Assembly: GCA_017312345.1 (NCBI GenBank)
Contig: BLAA01000001.1
Span: 248,001 to 312,000 of the forward strand
DNA from: Candidatus Denitrolinea symbiosum
Lineage (GTDB): Bacteria; Chloroflexota; Anaerolineae; Anaerolineales; Villigracilaceae
Direction: 5' to 3'
DNA length: 64,000 nucleotides
Shown: one piece after another, positions 56,179-63,661 of the stretch
How positions within the stretch are numbered: position 1 is the first letter of the stretch
How the letters are laid out: each line of letters starts with the position of its first letter
Program-made: the position numbers and the translations under genes
The notes under the pieces: model-generated
What the model saw: the letters and a program-made list of their open reading frames with translations, nothing else
Databases searched by the model: none
What the model was told of the DNA's origin: nothing

Positions 56179-57636
56179 CTACCGTCCGACGTCCACGGTC
56201 GGGAATTTTTTGTGCCAATCTGTGACTTGCTGGTACGCGTGCGCGGCGCGCAGGATCGCGTCTTCGCGGAAGCGCGGGCCGAGCAACTGCATCCCGACCG
56301 GCAAACCCAGCGAATCGAATCCAACGGGAAAAGCGATCCCTGGAATCCCCGCGATGTTGGCGGGCAGGGTGAACGCGTCTTCGAGATACATCGCCAGCGG
56401 GTCGTCCGCGTGCGCGCCGGCCGCGAACGCGGTCGAGGGAGTCGTTGGGGCGGCGATCACGTCCACGTTGGAGAAGGCCGCTTCAAAGTCGCGCGCGAGC
56501 AGCGTGCGCGCTTTCTGCGCCTGTCCGTAGTAGGCCTCGTAATATCCCGCCGAGAGCGCGTAGGTCCCGAGCATGATCCGCCGCGTGACCTCCTCGCCGA
56601 AGTTTTCGCCGCGCGTCTTGAAGAACACGTCCCACATCGAATCCGCGCGGGCGCGCGGGCCGTAGCGGACGCCGTCGAAGCGCGCCAGGTTCGCGGAAGC
56701 TTCCGCGGGCGCGAGGATGTAGTAGACGGGCAGCGCGTACTCGGTGTGCGGCAGGCTGATCTCGACGATTTCCGCGCCGAGCGACTTCATCTGCCCGATG
56801 GCCTGCCGCGTCTTCTCCTCGACTTCGGGCTGGATGCCGCCGACGAAGTATTCCTTCGGGACGCCGACGCGCAGGCCGCGCATCCCGCCGCCGACCGACG
56901 CGTCGAACTTGGCCGCGTCCGCCGAGGTCGCGTCGAGCGGATCGCGTCCCGCCATCGCGGAGAGGACCAGGGCCGCGTCTTCGGCCGTCCGCGCCAGGAC
57001 GCCGACGGTGTCGAACGAGGAGCCGTACGCGACGAGGCCGTAGCGCGAGACGCGGCCGTAGGTGGTCTTGAGGCCGGTCACGCCGCAAAACGAAGCCGGC
57101 TGGCGGACGGAGCCGCCCGTGTCGGTGCCGAGCGCGGCAGGGACGATGCGCGCGGCCACCGCGGCCGCGCTCCCTCCCGACGAGCCGCCGGGGACGCGGG
57201 AGAGGTCCCACGGATTCATCGTCCGTCCGTAGGCGGAATTTTCGGTGGACGAGCCCATCGCGAACTCGTCGGTGTTGGTCTTGCCGATGACGATGGCGCC
57301 CGCGTCCTGTAGTTTTTTCACCGAGGTGGCCGTGTACGGCGGGACGAATCCTTCGAGGATTTTCGAGCCAGCCGTGCAGGGCATCCCTTCCACGGCGAGG
57401 ACGTCTTTGACGGCGATGGGAATGCCGCGTAATGGATGATCGGTAGTTGATAATTGGTCGGCTTTATCCGCCTGCGCGAGGGCGCGCTCCGCGTCCACGT
57501 GGAGAAAGGCGTGGAGAGAGGGGTCGAGCCGCGCGGCCTCGTCCAACGCGGCCTGGACGAGTTCGCGGCTGGAAAATTCGCCGCGCTCGAGGCCGGTCTT
57601 CATTTGCGCGAGGGTGAGGGAGGAGAGGGAGGACAT
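56179..57636 (-). CDS. gatA: Asp/Glu-tRNA amidotransferase subunit A
   Basis: A 485-residue amidase-signature protein: catalytic Lys in GIPIAVKDVLAV near residue 77, GSSTENSAYG, the cis-Ser region PGGSSGGSAAAVAA near 152 and the nucleophile in ALGTDTGGSVRQPASFCG near 176. GatA hydrolyses glutamine and passes ammonia to GatB. The C-terminal nine residues are encoded by an ACGGTCTACCGTCC-type repeat (56171-56205), and a short extra stretch STTDHPLRG precedes the Lys. gatC is 120 bases upstream; gatB is 43 kb away. Confidence 0.96.
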   Translation of the reverse strand: MSSLSSLTLAQMKTGLERGEFSSRELVQAALDEAARLDPSLHAFLHVDAERALAQADKADQLSTTDHPLRGIPIAVKDVLAVEGMPCTAGSKILEGFVPPYTATSVKKLQDAGAIVIGKTNTDEFAMGSSTENSAYGRTMNPWDLSRVPGGSSGGSAAAVAARIVPAALGTDTGGSVRQPASFCGVTGLKTTYGRVSRYGLVAYGSSFDTVGVLARTAEDAALVLSAMAGRDPLDATSADAAKFDASVGGGMRGLRVGVPKEYFVGGIQPEVEEKTRQAIGQMKSLGAEIVEISLPHTEYALPVYYILAPAEASANLARFDGVRYGPRARADSMWDVFFKTRGENFGEEVTRRIMLGTYALSAGYYEAYYGQAQKARTLLARDFEAAFSNVDVIAAPTTPSTAFAAGAHADDPLAMYLEDAFTLPANIAGIPGIAFPVGFDSLGLPVGMQLLGPRFREDAILRAAHAYQQVTDWHKKFPTVDVGR

Positions 57637-57639
57637 GAG

Positions 57640-57755
57640 GACGGGAGACGGGAGACGGGGGACAGGGTGACGGGAGACGGAGGGCGGGGGACGGAGGCGG
57701 AGGGCAGAGGACGGGAGACGGGGGACGGGCCGGTCCTCCGTCTCCGGTCCTCCGT
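57640..57755. repeat. GGGAGACGGGGGACG simple repeat
   Basis: Units such as GGACGGGAGACGGG and GGAGACGGAGG fill the gap between gatC and gatA, with a matching inverted CCTCCGTCTCCGGTCCTCCGTC at the gatC end. Confidence 0.85.
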
Positions 57756-57756
57756 C

Positions 57757-58044
57757 TTATTCAAACACCGGCGGGACCTTGAACTGGCCGCCTTCCGTCT
57801 CGGGGGCGTTGGCGAGCAGGGAATCGAGCGAGAGGCCCGGGCGGGGTTCGTCGGGGCGGAGGGGCGTCTCGGACAGCGCCGCGCCCTCCGTCGGAGGGAC
57901 GTCGCGGGTGTCCAGCGCTTGCAGGCGGGCGATGTGGTCGAGGATCGTCGAGAGTTGGACGCGGTAACGTTCCTTCTGCTCGTCGGTCAATTCGAGACGC
58001 GCCAGCCGCGCGATGTGTTCCACTTCTTGAAGGGTGAGGGACAT
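57757..58044 (-). CDS. gatC: Asp/Glu-tRNA amidotransferase subunit C
   Basis: A 95-residue GatC of normal size with VEHIARLARLELTDEQKERY and a helical tail. It stabilises the GatA-GatB complex. A TATAAT box six bases before the start overlaps the end of the esterase gene's 3' region. The gap to gatA is unusually long (120 bases) for this gene pair because of the repeat. Confidence 0.95.
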   Translation of the reverse strand: MSLTLQEVEHIARLARLELTDEQKERYRVQLSTILDHIARLQALDTRDVPPTEGAALSETPLRPDEPRPGLSLDSLLANAPETEGGQFKVPPVFE

Positions 58045-58050
58045 GGCGAG

Positions 58051-58056
58051 ATTATA
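58051..58056 (-). promoter_or_regulatory. -10 box of gatC-gatA
   Basis: TATAAT ends six bases before the gatC ATG at 58044 and directly abuts the esterase stop codon. Confidence 0.6.
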
Positions 58057-58947
58057 TCAGGGCTGGGCCCATCCCGCCGCGTACCAGCGGAGGTACTCGC
58101 TCACGTGGGCAGACCAGTAGGCCTCGTCGTGCGCGCCGTTGTTGAGCCGCCATTCGTGCGGGACGCCGAGTTGGGTGAGCAGGCGTTCCACCTGGAGGTT
58201 GAAGTCGCGCTCGCGGTCGTTGTCGCCCATGTCCATGTAGATGCGCGGCCAGAGGCCGGGGGGCATTTCCCGAAACCAGCGCGCGTACGCGGCGCGGTCG
58301 CTGGAAAGAACCGCGAGGGAGTGCAGGCCGAGCGCGCCGAACTGTTCGGGATGGGTGAAGCCAATCTCGAAAGCCCAGCCTGCGCCGCGCGAGAGTCCGC
58401 CGATGGCGCGGTGGCTGCGGTCGGGAAGGACGCGGAAGTTGGCGTCAATGTAAGGAAGGACGTTGTTCAGCAGGTATTGCCCAAAGCGGAGTCCCTGCTG
58501 GATGTTCCAGTAGCGGTCTTCGGGAAAGACCATGATGAAGGGCGCGGCCTGTCCGCTATGGATGAGCGCGTCCGCGGCTTCGGGCGCGCCGATGCGCGTC
58601 CACTGATCGGCGGTGAACGTCTGCCCGTGGAGGAGATAGAGGACGGGGTAACGCCGGTCGGGGAACTCGTCGTAGCAGGGAGGCAGATAGACGATGTACG
58701 CGATGGGACGCTCCGCCGTGGCAACTTCGCCTTTTACCAGCTTGCCCGGCGCGCTGAGACATCCCAGCGGCGTGACGGTGGGCGTGGAGGTCGGCGGAGG
58801 GACCGGCGTGAGGGTGGGCGCGACGGCGGCGGTGAAGGTCGGCGCGGCGGGAGGGGCCGGGGGCGGCGGTTCGGAGGCGGAACAGGCCGAAAGTCCAAAA
58901 AGAAGCAAAAGGATGAGAGAAAGTCGAGTCGCTTGGCGGTTAAACAT
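58057..58947 (-). CDS. Secreted esterase lipoprotein (esterase D/feruloyl esterase family)
   Basis: A 296-residue lipoprotein: lipobox GLSAC with Cys at residue 22, Thr/Pro linker, then an alpha/beta-hydrolase of the esterase D type with PVLYLLHGQTF, the nucleophile in GLSRGAG and the His in NGAHDEAYW. It cleaves an ester bond outside the membrane; substrate unknown. The start at 58947 follows TATAAT by seven bases; three codons upstream an alternative ATG lies within that box. Confidence 0.85.
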   Translation of the reverse strand: MFNRQATRLSLILLLLFGLSACSASEPPPPAPPAAPTFTAAVAPTLTPVPPPTSTPTVTPLGCLSAPGKLVKGEVATAERPIAYIVYLPPCYDEFPDRRYPVLYLLHGQTFTADQWTRIGAPEAADALIHSGQAAPFIMVFPEDRYWNIQQGLRFGQYLLNNVLPYIDANFRVLPDRSHRAIGGLSRGAGWAFEIGFTHPEQFGALGLHSLAVLSSDRAAYARWFREMPPGLWPRIYMDMGDNDRERDFNLQVERLLTQLGVPHEWRLNNGAHDEAYWSAHVSEYLRWYAAGWAQP

Positions 58948-59039
58948 CCCACGCATTATATAATACCCACGGTCAAAAATTGTGATTCCGCCCTTTAAAA
59001 AACACAATTTTTGACCGAGTGCGGTATACTCATTGTGCT

Positions 59040-59112
59040 CGGGGTGTGGCGCAGTTGGCAGCGCACCGCGTTTGGGACGCGGGGGTCGTCGGTTCAAGTC
59101 CGACCACCCCGA
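59040..59112 (+). tRNA. tRNA-Pro(UGG)
   Basis: A complete cloverleaf: acceptor CGGGGTG/CACCCCG, D-arm GCGC-AGTTGGCA-GCGC, anticodon arm CCGCG-TTTGGGA-CGCGG with anticodon TGG, a five-base variable loop and T-arm GTCGG-TTCAAGT-CCGAC. Discriminator A at 59112. CCA is not encoded. It lies in a gap just downstream of the esterase start, on the opposite strand. Confidence 0.97.
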
Positions 59113-59119
59113 CAAAAAA

Positions 59120-59145
59120 GCCGACGACTCACGGTCGTCGGTTTT
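59120..59145 (+). terminator. tRNA terminator
   Basis: CCGACGAC (59121-59128) pairs with GTCGTCGG (59134-59141), followed by TTTT. It sits a few bases after the tRNA. Confidence 0.85.
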
Positions 59146-59166
59146 CCCATTCAGGGAATGGCACGC

Positions 59167-59179
59167 GTCCGACCACCCC
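59167..59179. repeat. Copy of the tRNA 3' end
   Basis: GTCCGACCACCCC here repeats the tRNA T-arm/acceptor stretch at 59098-59110. A direct copy of a tRNA 3' end can mark a past integration site, but the 56 bases between contain only the terminator. Confidence 0.55.
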
Positions 59180-59185
59180 AACTCT

Positions 59186-59211
59186 GTACCGCAAGATTAA
59201 TCTTGCGGTAC
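59186..59211. repeat. 26-base perfect palindrome
   Basis: GTACCGCAAGATTAATCTTGCGGTAC is perfectly palindromic. It sits just upstream of a TAAAAT box (59217-59222) for the next gene, so it could be an operator or another REP-type unit. Confidence 0.7.
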
Positions 59212-59239
59212 TTGTGTTAAAATACGGACGGAGGCGAAC

Positions 59240-59548
59240 ATGGCAGATAAAAAATTCGACGGTGTGATCGAAGCGGCGCGGTACTCGCGTCGAGGGCAGA
59301 TTGAGTTCGTGCGCGCTTACGAACGGCGCGGCCCGACATTTTCCGACTGCATCCTGCTCGACCGAAAAACGCTGCTCGAACGCCTGAAAGCCAAAAGACG
59401 ATTCGTAACCGGGACGCGCCGCGAGTTTTGGGGCGGTACTTTCGACCGCGGCCGCGATGTCCGCCTGACCGCCCGCGACGGGCGCGAATTCATCTCCACC
59501 CGCGCCGACGCGGCCGAAGACGCGCTCGAAGGCGTGCCGGTGATCTAG
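59240..59548 (+). CDS. Conserved small basic protein, unknown
   Basis: A 102-residue Arg/Lys-rich soluble protein (AARYSRRGQIEFVRAYERRG, RREFWGGTFDRGRDVRLTARDGREFIST). No domain I recognise. GGAGGCG precedes the ATG. It is the first gene after the palindrome, in line with the next gene after 14 bases. Confidence 0.7.
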   Translation: MADKKFDGVIEAARYSRRGQIEFVRAYERRGPTFSDCILLDRKTLLERLKAKRRFVTGTRREFWGGTFDRGRDVRLTARDGREFISTRADAAEDALEGVPVI

Positions 59549-59562
59549 CGCTGCATCCCGCC

Positions 59563-60513
59563 ATGAAAATCATAGACCAGACTCCCCTCTTGGACGCGAA
59601 CGGCCAGCTCAGCCTGGTCAACCGTCTGCAAGGCATGTGGAAATACGGCTTTTCATGGCCGACCAGCCTGCAGGCCCAACAGATCGTCATCGCGCAGCTG
59701 AACAAAATGATCGAAAAGGGCTACACCCTTTTCCGCAACCAGCAGTTGGGCGCCAGCGAGATCGTCCTGCCGCTCATCCTCGTCGGACCGGCCGGCGTCT
59801 ATGTATTGGAAGCCACCCTGCTGAAAGGGTTCTACCAGGCCCGCGGCGACGAGTGGGGAACCCTGACCAACGAAGTCTTCCAACCCGCGTCCGTGAATTT
59901 GGTCCAGCGCGCAGCGCGCATGGCGAAAATTCTGGAGGTCTTCTTCCAGCGGCAGGGCGCGAAACTGGCCGCGCCAATCGAGCCCGTGCTGGTGTCCGCC
60001 AACCCCGGAATGCAGGTCGACTCCGTCCGCCCGATCGTTCGCGTGGTGCGAAGCGACGCCATTGACCGCTTCGCCGCCGGCCTGCTCACCGCCCCCCCGA
60101 TCTACACCGTCACCCAGGTATCAGACCTCGTGGACCGCATCCAATCCCCGCGCTCCCGGCAGTCAGCCGCCCAGCCTGAGCCGCAGGAGGAAAGCCCTCG
60201 CGAAAAAACTCCCTTCCCCGAAGTGGAAGCCTCGCGCATGCAGTCCATCCTCAACTCCCCGCAGAGCGACGCGTTGATCGAGAAAGCGAACGCCGCCGAC
60301 CTGGACTTCGCGTTCGAAGAAGAACCGTCGCCCACCGTCCTCGTGCGCGGCCCGGGCGAACCGTCCCAGCCTGAACGTCCCGCCGCGAAACCCGCCAGGC
60401 GCCGCGTCCTCGGCATGACCGTCGTACAGCTCCTCATCCTGGCCGGTATCTTCTTGTGCTGGCTGGCCGTCATGGCGGCCGGCTTCTACCTCATTATCCT
60501 TCCGCAACTTTGA
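59563..60513 (+). CDS. NERD-like domain protein with C-terminal membrane helix
   Basis: A 316-residue protein. The first 130 residues (LGASEIVLPLILVGPAGVYVLEATLLKGFYQARGDEW) resemble the nuclease-related domain NERD, but the usual Lys of the core is replaced and the Asp is unclear, so nuclease activity is doubtful. A Pro/Glu-rich linker follows, then one C-terminal membrane helix (residues about 285-312). Its stop overlaps the TTG start of the glycosyltransferase gene (TTGA). Confidence 0.62.
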   Translation: MKIIDQTPLLDANGQLSLVNRLQGMWKYGFSWPTSLQAQQIVIAQLNKMIEKGYTLFRNQQLGASEIVLPLILVGPAGVYVLEATLLKGFYQARGDEWGTLTNEVFQPASVNLVQRAARMAKILEVFFQRQGAKLAAPIEPVLVSANPGMQVDSVRPIVRVVRSDAIDRFAAGLLTAPPIYTVTQVSDLVDRIQSPRSRQSAAQPEPQEESPREKTPFPEVEASRMQSILNSPQSDALIEKANAADLDFAFEEEPSPTVLVRGPGEPSQPERPAAKPARRRVLGMTVVQLLILAGIFLCWLAVMAAGFYLIILPQL

Positions 60514-61235
60514 ACCCGCCCTTCCTATCCATCGTCATCCCCGCGCGCAACGAAGAGACGCGTCTGCCCCACGCCCTGGAGCAGACGCTTGCTTTTCTCC
60601 AAACGCAAAACTTCGCTTCCGAGATCCTCGTGGTCGAAAACGGAAGCGGCGACCGCACCTTCGAGATCGCGCAGGACTTCGCGCGGCGCCATCCCAACCT
60701 GCGCGTCATCCGCGAGGAGCAGCCCGGCAAGGGACGCGCCGTCCGCCGCGGCATGTTGGAGGCGGCCGGCGCGTACCGCTTCATGTGCGACGCCGACCTG
60801 TCCATGTCCATCGAACAGGTCAGCCGCTTCCTCCCACCCGAGTCGCAGGCCGACATCGCCATCGCCTCCCGCGAGGCCAAAGGCGCCTCGCGCGAAGACG
60901 AGCCGCTCTACCGTCACCTCGGCGGGCGCGTCGTCAACCTCGTCATCCGCCTGCTCATCCTGCCCGGCCTCAACGACACCCAATGCGGCTTCAAATGCTT
61001 CACCGCCGAAGCCGCCGCGCAACTCTTCCGCCGCCAAACCCTGCCCGGCTGGTCCTTCGACATCGAAATCCTCTACCTTGCCCGCCGCCTCGGTTTCACC
61101 GTCCGCGAAATCCCCATCCGCTGGCGCTTCAGCCCTGAGACGAAACTGAGCGCCGTGCAAGACGCCCTGCGGATGACGCGCGACATCTTCCGCATCCGCC
61201 GCAACGCGCGCCGCGGCATCTATGAACTCCCCTGA
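60510..61235 (+). CDS. Family 2 glycosyltransferase, polyprenyl-phosphate sugar synthase-like
   Basis: A 241-residue GT2 enzyme with a TTG start: LSIVIPARNEETRLPHAL, the DXD-like CDADLSMS near residue 92, and GLNDTQCGFKCFTAEAA. This matches dolichyl- or polyprenyl-phosphate mannose/glucose synthases. It would make a lipid-linked sugar donor on the cytoplasmic side. Coupled to the upstream gene by TTGA and overlaps rnhB by 14 bases. Confidence 0.88.
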   Translation: MNPPFLSIVIPARNEETRLPHALEQTLAFLQTQNFASEILVVENGSGDRTFEIAQDFARRHPNLRVIREEQPGKGRAVRRGMLEAAGAYRFMCDADLSMSIEQVSRFLPPESQADIAIASREAKGASREDEPLYRHLGGRVVNLVIRLLILPGLNDTQCGFKCFTAEAAAQLFRRQTLPGWSFDIEILYLARRLGFTVREIPIRWRFSPETKLSAVQDALRMTRDIFRIRRNARRGIYELP

Positions 61236-61830
61236 CCTGCGACTCGAAAAACGACTCTGGCGCGGCGGCTTCGCCCTCCTCGCAGGGATGGACGAAGCCG
61301 GGCGCGGCGCCCTGGCGGGACCCGTCGTCGTCGGCGCGGTCGTCCTCCCCGACCGCCCGCGTCTCTCCTCGACCCTGCGCGGGGCGCGTGACTCCAAGCA
61401 GATGCCTCCCCTCGCGCGTGACCGCGCCGCCGCGCGCATCAAAGAGACCGCCCTAGCCTGGTCGCTTGGCTCCGCCGAAGCGGACGAAATCGACTCCCTC
61501 GGCATCTCCGCCGCGACGCGTCTCGCGGCCGAACGCGCCCTCGCCACGCTGTCCCTCGTCCCCGATCATCTCCTCACCGACTTCCGCCTGAATCCCGACA
61601 CGGATATTCCCCTCACCTCCCTCGTCAAAGGCGACCAGAAATCCCTGACAATCGCCTGCGCGTCCATCCTTGCCAAAACCGCCCGCGACGCGTGGATGCG
61701 TGGACTCGACGCGCAGTATCCCGGCTACGGGTTGGCAAGGCACAAGGGATATGGGACGATGAGTCACCGCGTGGCGATCGAGCGGCTGGGTTATTCCCCC
61801 ATCCATCGAAAGTCGTTCAAATTTCATTAA
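61222..61830 (+). CDS. rnhB: Ribonuclease HII
   Basis: A 202-residue RNase HII with GMDEAGRGALAGPVV near residue 22 (Asp and Glu of the active site), SLVKGDQKSLTIACASILAK and HKGYGTMSHRVAIERLG. It removes ribonucleotides from DNA. It overlaps the end of the glycosyltransferase gene, so the two are co-translated. Confidence 0.95.
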   Translation: MNSPDLRLEKRLWRGGFALLAGMDEAGRGALAGPVVVGAVVLPDRPRLSSTLRGARDSKQMPPLARDRAAARIKETALAWSLGSAEADEIDSLGISAATRLAAERALATLSLVPDHLLTDFRLNPDTDIPLTSLVKGDQKSLTIACASILAKTARDAWMRGLDAQYPGYGLARHKGYGTMSHRVAIERLGYSPIHRKSFKFH

Positions 61831-61834
61831 AAAA

Positions 61835-61900
61835 GACCGCGAAGGTGAACTTGCTTGCGAAGTTTGAAAACTTCGCGCCCTTCGCGGCCTTTGCGATTTA
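61835..61900. repeat. Low-complexity repeat after rnhB
   Basis: Words such as GACCGCGAAGGTGAACTTGC and CTTCGCGCCCTTCGCGGCC make an imperfect inverted repeat between rnhB and the converging fumarase gene. No clear terminator with a U-run is seen. Confidence 0.5.
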
Positions 61901-61911
61901 AAAACAGCCTG

Positions 61912-62538
61912 CTAATACGGCTCCTTCAACAACTCTTCCAGGACTGCTTTCGAACCCGCCTCCACCGCCGCGTGTTGACTGTCGCCGTGCGCGTCCATCG
62001 TCACCACCACGGGGAAATCCTTAACCTCGATGACCCACAGCGCTTCGGGAGTGCCGAATTCCAGTTTGTAGACTCCCAGCACCTTCTTCACCGATTGGGC
62101 AATGTACGAGGCCGCGCCGCCGATGGCGTGGAAATAGACTCCGGGCGTTTCCTGACAGCCTTTGAGCGTCTTCGCGCCCATCCCGCCTTTGCCGATCACG
62201 CCCTTGAGATTGAAATGTTTCATCACCTCGGCCTGATACGGCTCCTCGCGGATGGAGGTCGTCGGTCCCGCCGCGACGAAATGATATTCGCCGTTCTCGT
62301 CCTTTGAAACCACCGGGCCGCAGTGATAGATGACGCTTCCGTCGAGGAGTTTCTTCAACTCCGCGTAGACTTTCTCATCCTCGCCCTGCGGCGCGCGAGT
62401 CTTGCGGATGAAAGTCTCGATCATCCATTTGTGAGCCGCGTCGCGGCCGGTGACCATGACGCCCGTCAACAGGACGGGTTCGCCGACCTTCAAACTGCGG
62501 ATCGTTTCATCGCTGATGGGTATGGTTATCTCGCGCAT
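61912..62538 (-). CDS. Fumarate hydratase class I, beta subunit
   Basis: A 208-residue protein matching the C-terminal (beta) half of class I fumarase or tartrate dehydratase: GRDAAHKWMIE, VIYHCGPVV, AAGPTTSIREEPYQ, GKGGMGAKTL and DAHGDSQH. With the alpha subunit encoded upstream it forms the [4Fe-4S] hydro-lyase that interconverts fumarate and malate in the TCA cycle. L-tartrate dehydratase is an alternative. Confidence 0.92.
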   Translation of the reverse strand: MREITIPISDETIRSLKVGEPVLLTGVMVTGRDAAHKWMIETFIRKTRAPQGEDEKVYAELKKLLDGSVIYHCGPVVSKDENGEYHFVAAGPTTSIREEPYQAEVMKHFNLKGVIGKGGMGAKTLKGCQETPGVYFHAIGGAASYIAQSVKKVLGVYKLEFGTPEALWVIEVKDFPVVVTMDAHGDSQHAAVEAGSKAVLEELLKEPY

Positions 62539-62539
62539 G

Positions 62540-62605
62540 ATTCCTCCAGGCAGACGGTGGACGGTAGACCGTTCTCACCGTCCACCGTCTCCCGTCCACG
62601 GTCGT
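62540..62605. repeat. GACGGTGGACGGTAGACCG repeat
   Basis: A short inverted repeat (GACGGTGGACGGTAGACCG and CCGTCCACCGTCTCCCGTCC) fills the gap between the two fumarase genes. The same words form the 3' end of gatA near 56171. Confidence 0.75.
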
Positions 62606-62607
62606 GT

Positions 62608-63483
62608 TTAATCGTAAACAACTTCCTCGCCACTCACGATCATCTTGCGGCGGCGATACGCCCAGCACATGTACGACACCGAGACGAAGTACGAAGCAGG
62701 CAAACGGCTCAGGCCGACGATCTTCGTGTCAATGACCGTCGTCTTTCCGCCGAAACCCATCGGGCCGATGCCCATCCGATTGGCCTCCTCGGTGAGACGT
62801 TCCTCGAGTTCCGCCAGTTCGGGGTCCGCGTTGCGCGTGCCGATCTTGTCGTACAACACTTTCTTCGATTTGATGTACGATGTGCCGCGGTCGCCGCCGA
62901 TAGCCACGCCGAGAATCCCCGGCGCGCACCCCTGTCCCTGCGCCTTCTGCGCCGCGTCGAGGACGACTTTGCGGACGCCCGCGAGGTCGCGTCCCGCGCC
63001 GAGGGAGTTGTCGGGAAGCGAGTATTGGCGTCCGACGTTTTCGCATCCGCCGCCTTTCAGCATCAACTCGATGACGAGCGGCTGGTCGGCGTCCACTTCC
63101 TCGAAATGGATGGAGGGGAAGTCGTCGCCGCCGAGGTTGTTCCCGCTGTTTCGGTCGTAGACCGCGTCCACCGCGTTCGGACGCATGTACGCTTTCTTCG
63201 TCGCCTCGGCCAGCGCGCTGCGGATCTGTTCCGTCAACTTGCGCGTGCTCCAGCCTTCAGGATAGCGGACGTAAAAAATGGGCGTGCCCGTGTCCTGGCA
63301 GATGGGCGTGGAGTTTTGGCGCGAGAGTTCCACGTTCTTTATGATGGTCTCCATCGCGCCGCGCGCCGCCGAGCCGGGCGCTTCCTTTTCGACAGCCGCG
63401 CGCAGGCGATCCTCCACGTCCTTCGGCAGACTGGACGAGACGCGGCGGATCAGTTCCACAATTTCGTTAGTCAAATCTTTCAT
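62608..63483 (-). CDS. Fumarate hydratase class I, alpha subunit
   Basis: A 291-residue protein matching the N-terminal half of class I fumarase: cluster Cys in STPICQDTGTP, GGGCENVG and GCAPGILGVAIGGDRG. It pairs with the beta subunit gene downstream. The 69-base gap is filled by a repeat. GAGACTCCC precedes the start. Confidence 0.93.
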   Translation of the reverse strand: MKDLTNEIVELIRRVSSSLPKDVEDRLRAAVEKEAPGSAARGAMETIIKNVELSRQNSTPICQDTGTPIFYVRYPEGWSTRKLTEQIRSALAEATKKAYMRPNAVDAVYDRNSGNNLGGDDFPSIHFEEVDADQPLVIELMLKGGGCENVGRQYSLPDNSLGAGRDLAGVRKVVLDAAQKAQGQGCAPGILGVAIGGDRGTSYIKSKKVLYDKIGTRNADPELAELEERLTEEANRMGIGPMGFGGKTTVIDTKIVGLSRLPASYFVSVSYMCWAYRRRKMIVSGEEVVYD

Positions 63484-63575
63484 GGGAGTCTCCGTTGTTC
63501 GAACCTTCGTCTGGATGATACTCCAAAACGCGGAGTTGGGAGATGGAAAAAAGTGAACCGGAGAAGGAATTGCCT

Positions 63576-63581
63576 TATAAT
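63576..63581 (+). promoter_or_regulatory. -10 box of the terminal lipoprotein gene
   Basis: TATAAT lies about 80 bases before the ATG at 63662. The leader is A-rich near the start (GAAAGAAATAGG), which could serve as a ribosome binding site. Confidence 0.55.
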
Positions 63582-63661
63582 CAAGCCATCATCCTCGCAG
63601 TGGGATTTGCGCCACGACAGAATATCCCCATTTGAAAAAAGAAAGAAATAGGAAAAAAACC

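Noticed and set aside
59160..59185. Second tRNA gene
   Set aside because: Only 13 bases of the T-arm/acceptor region are repeated. No D-arm or anticodon arm is present.
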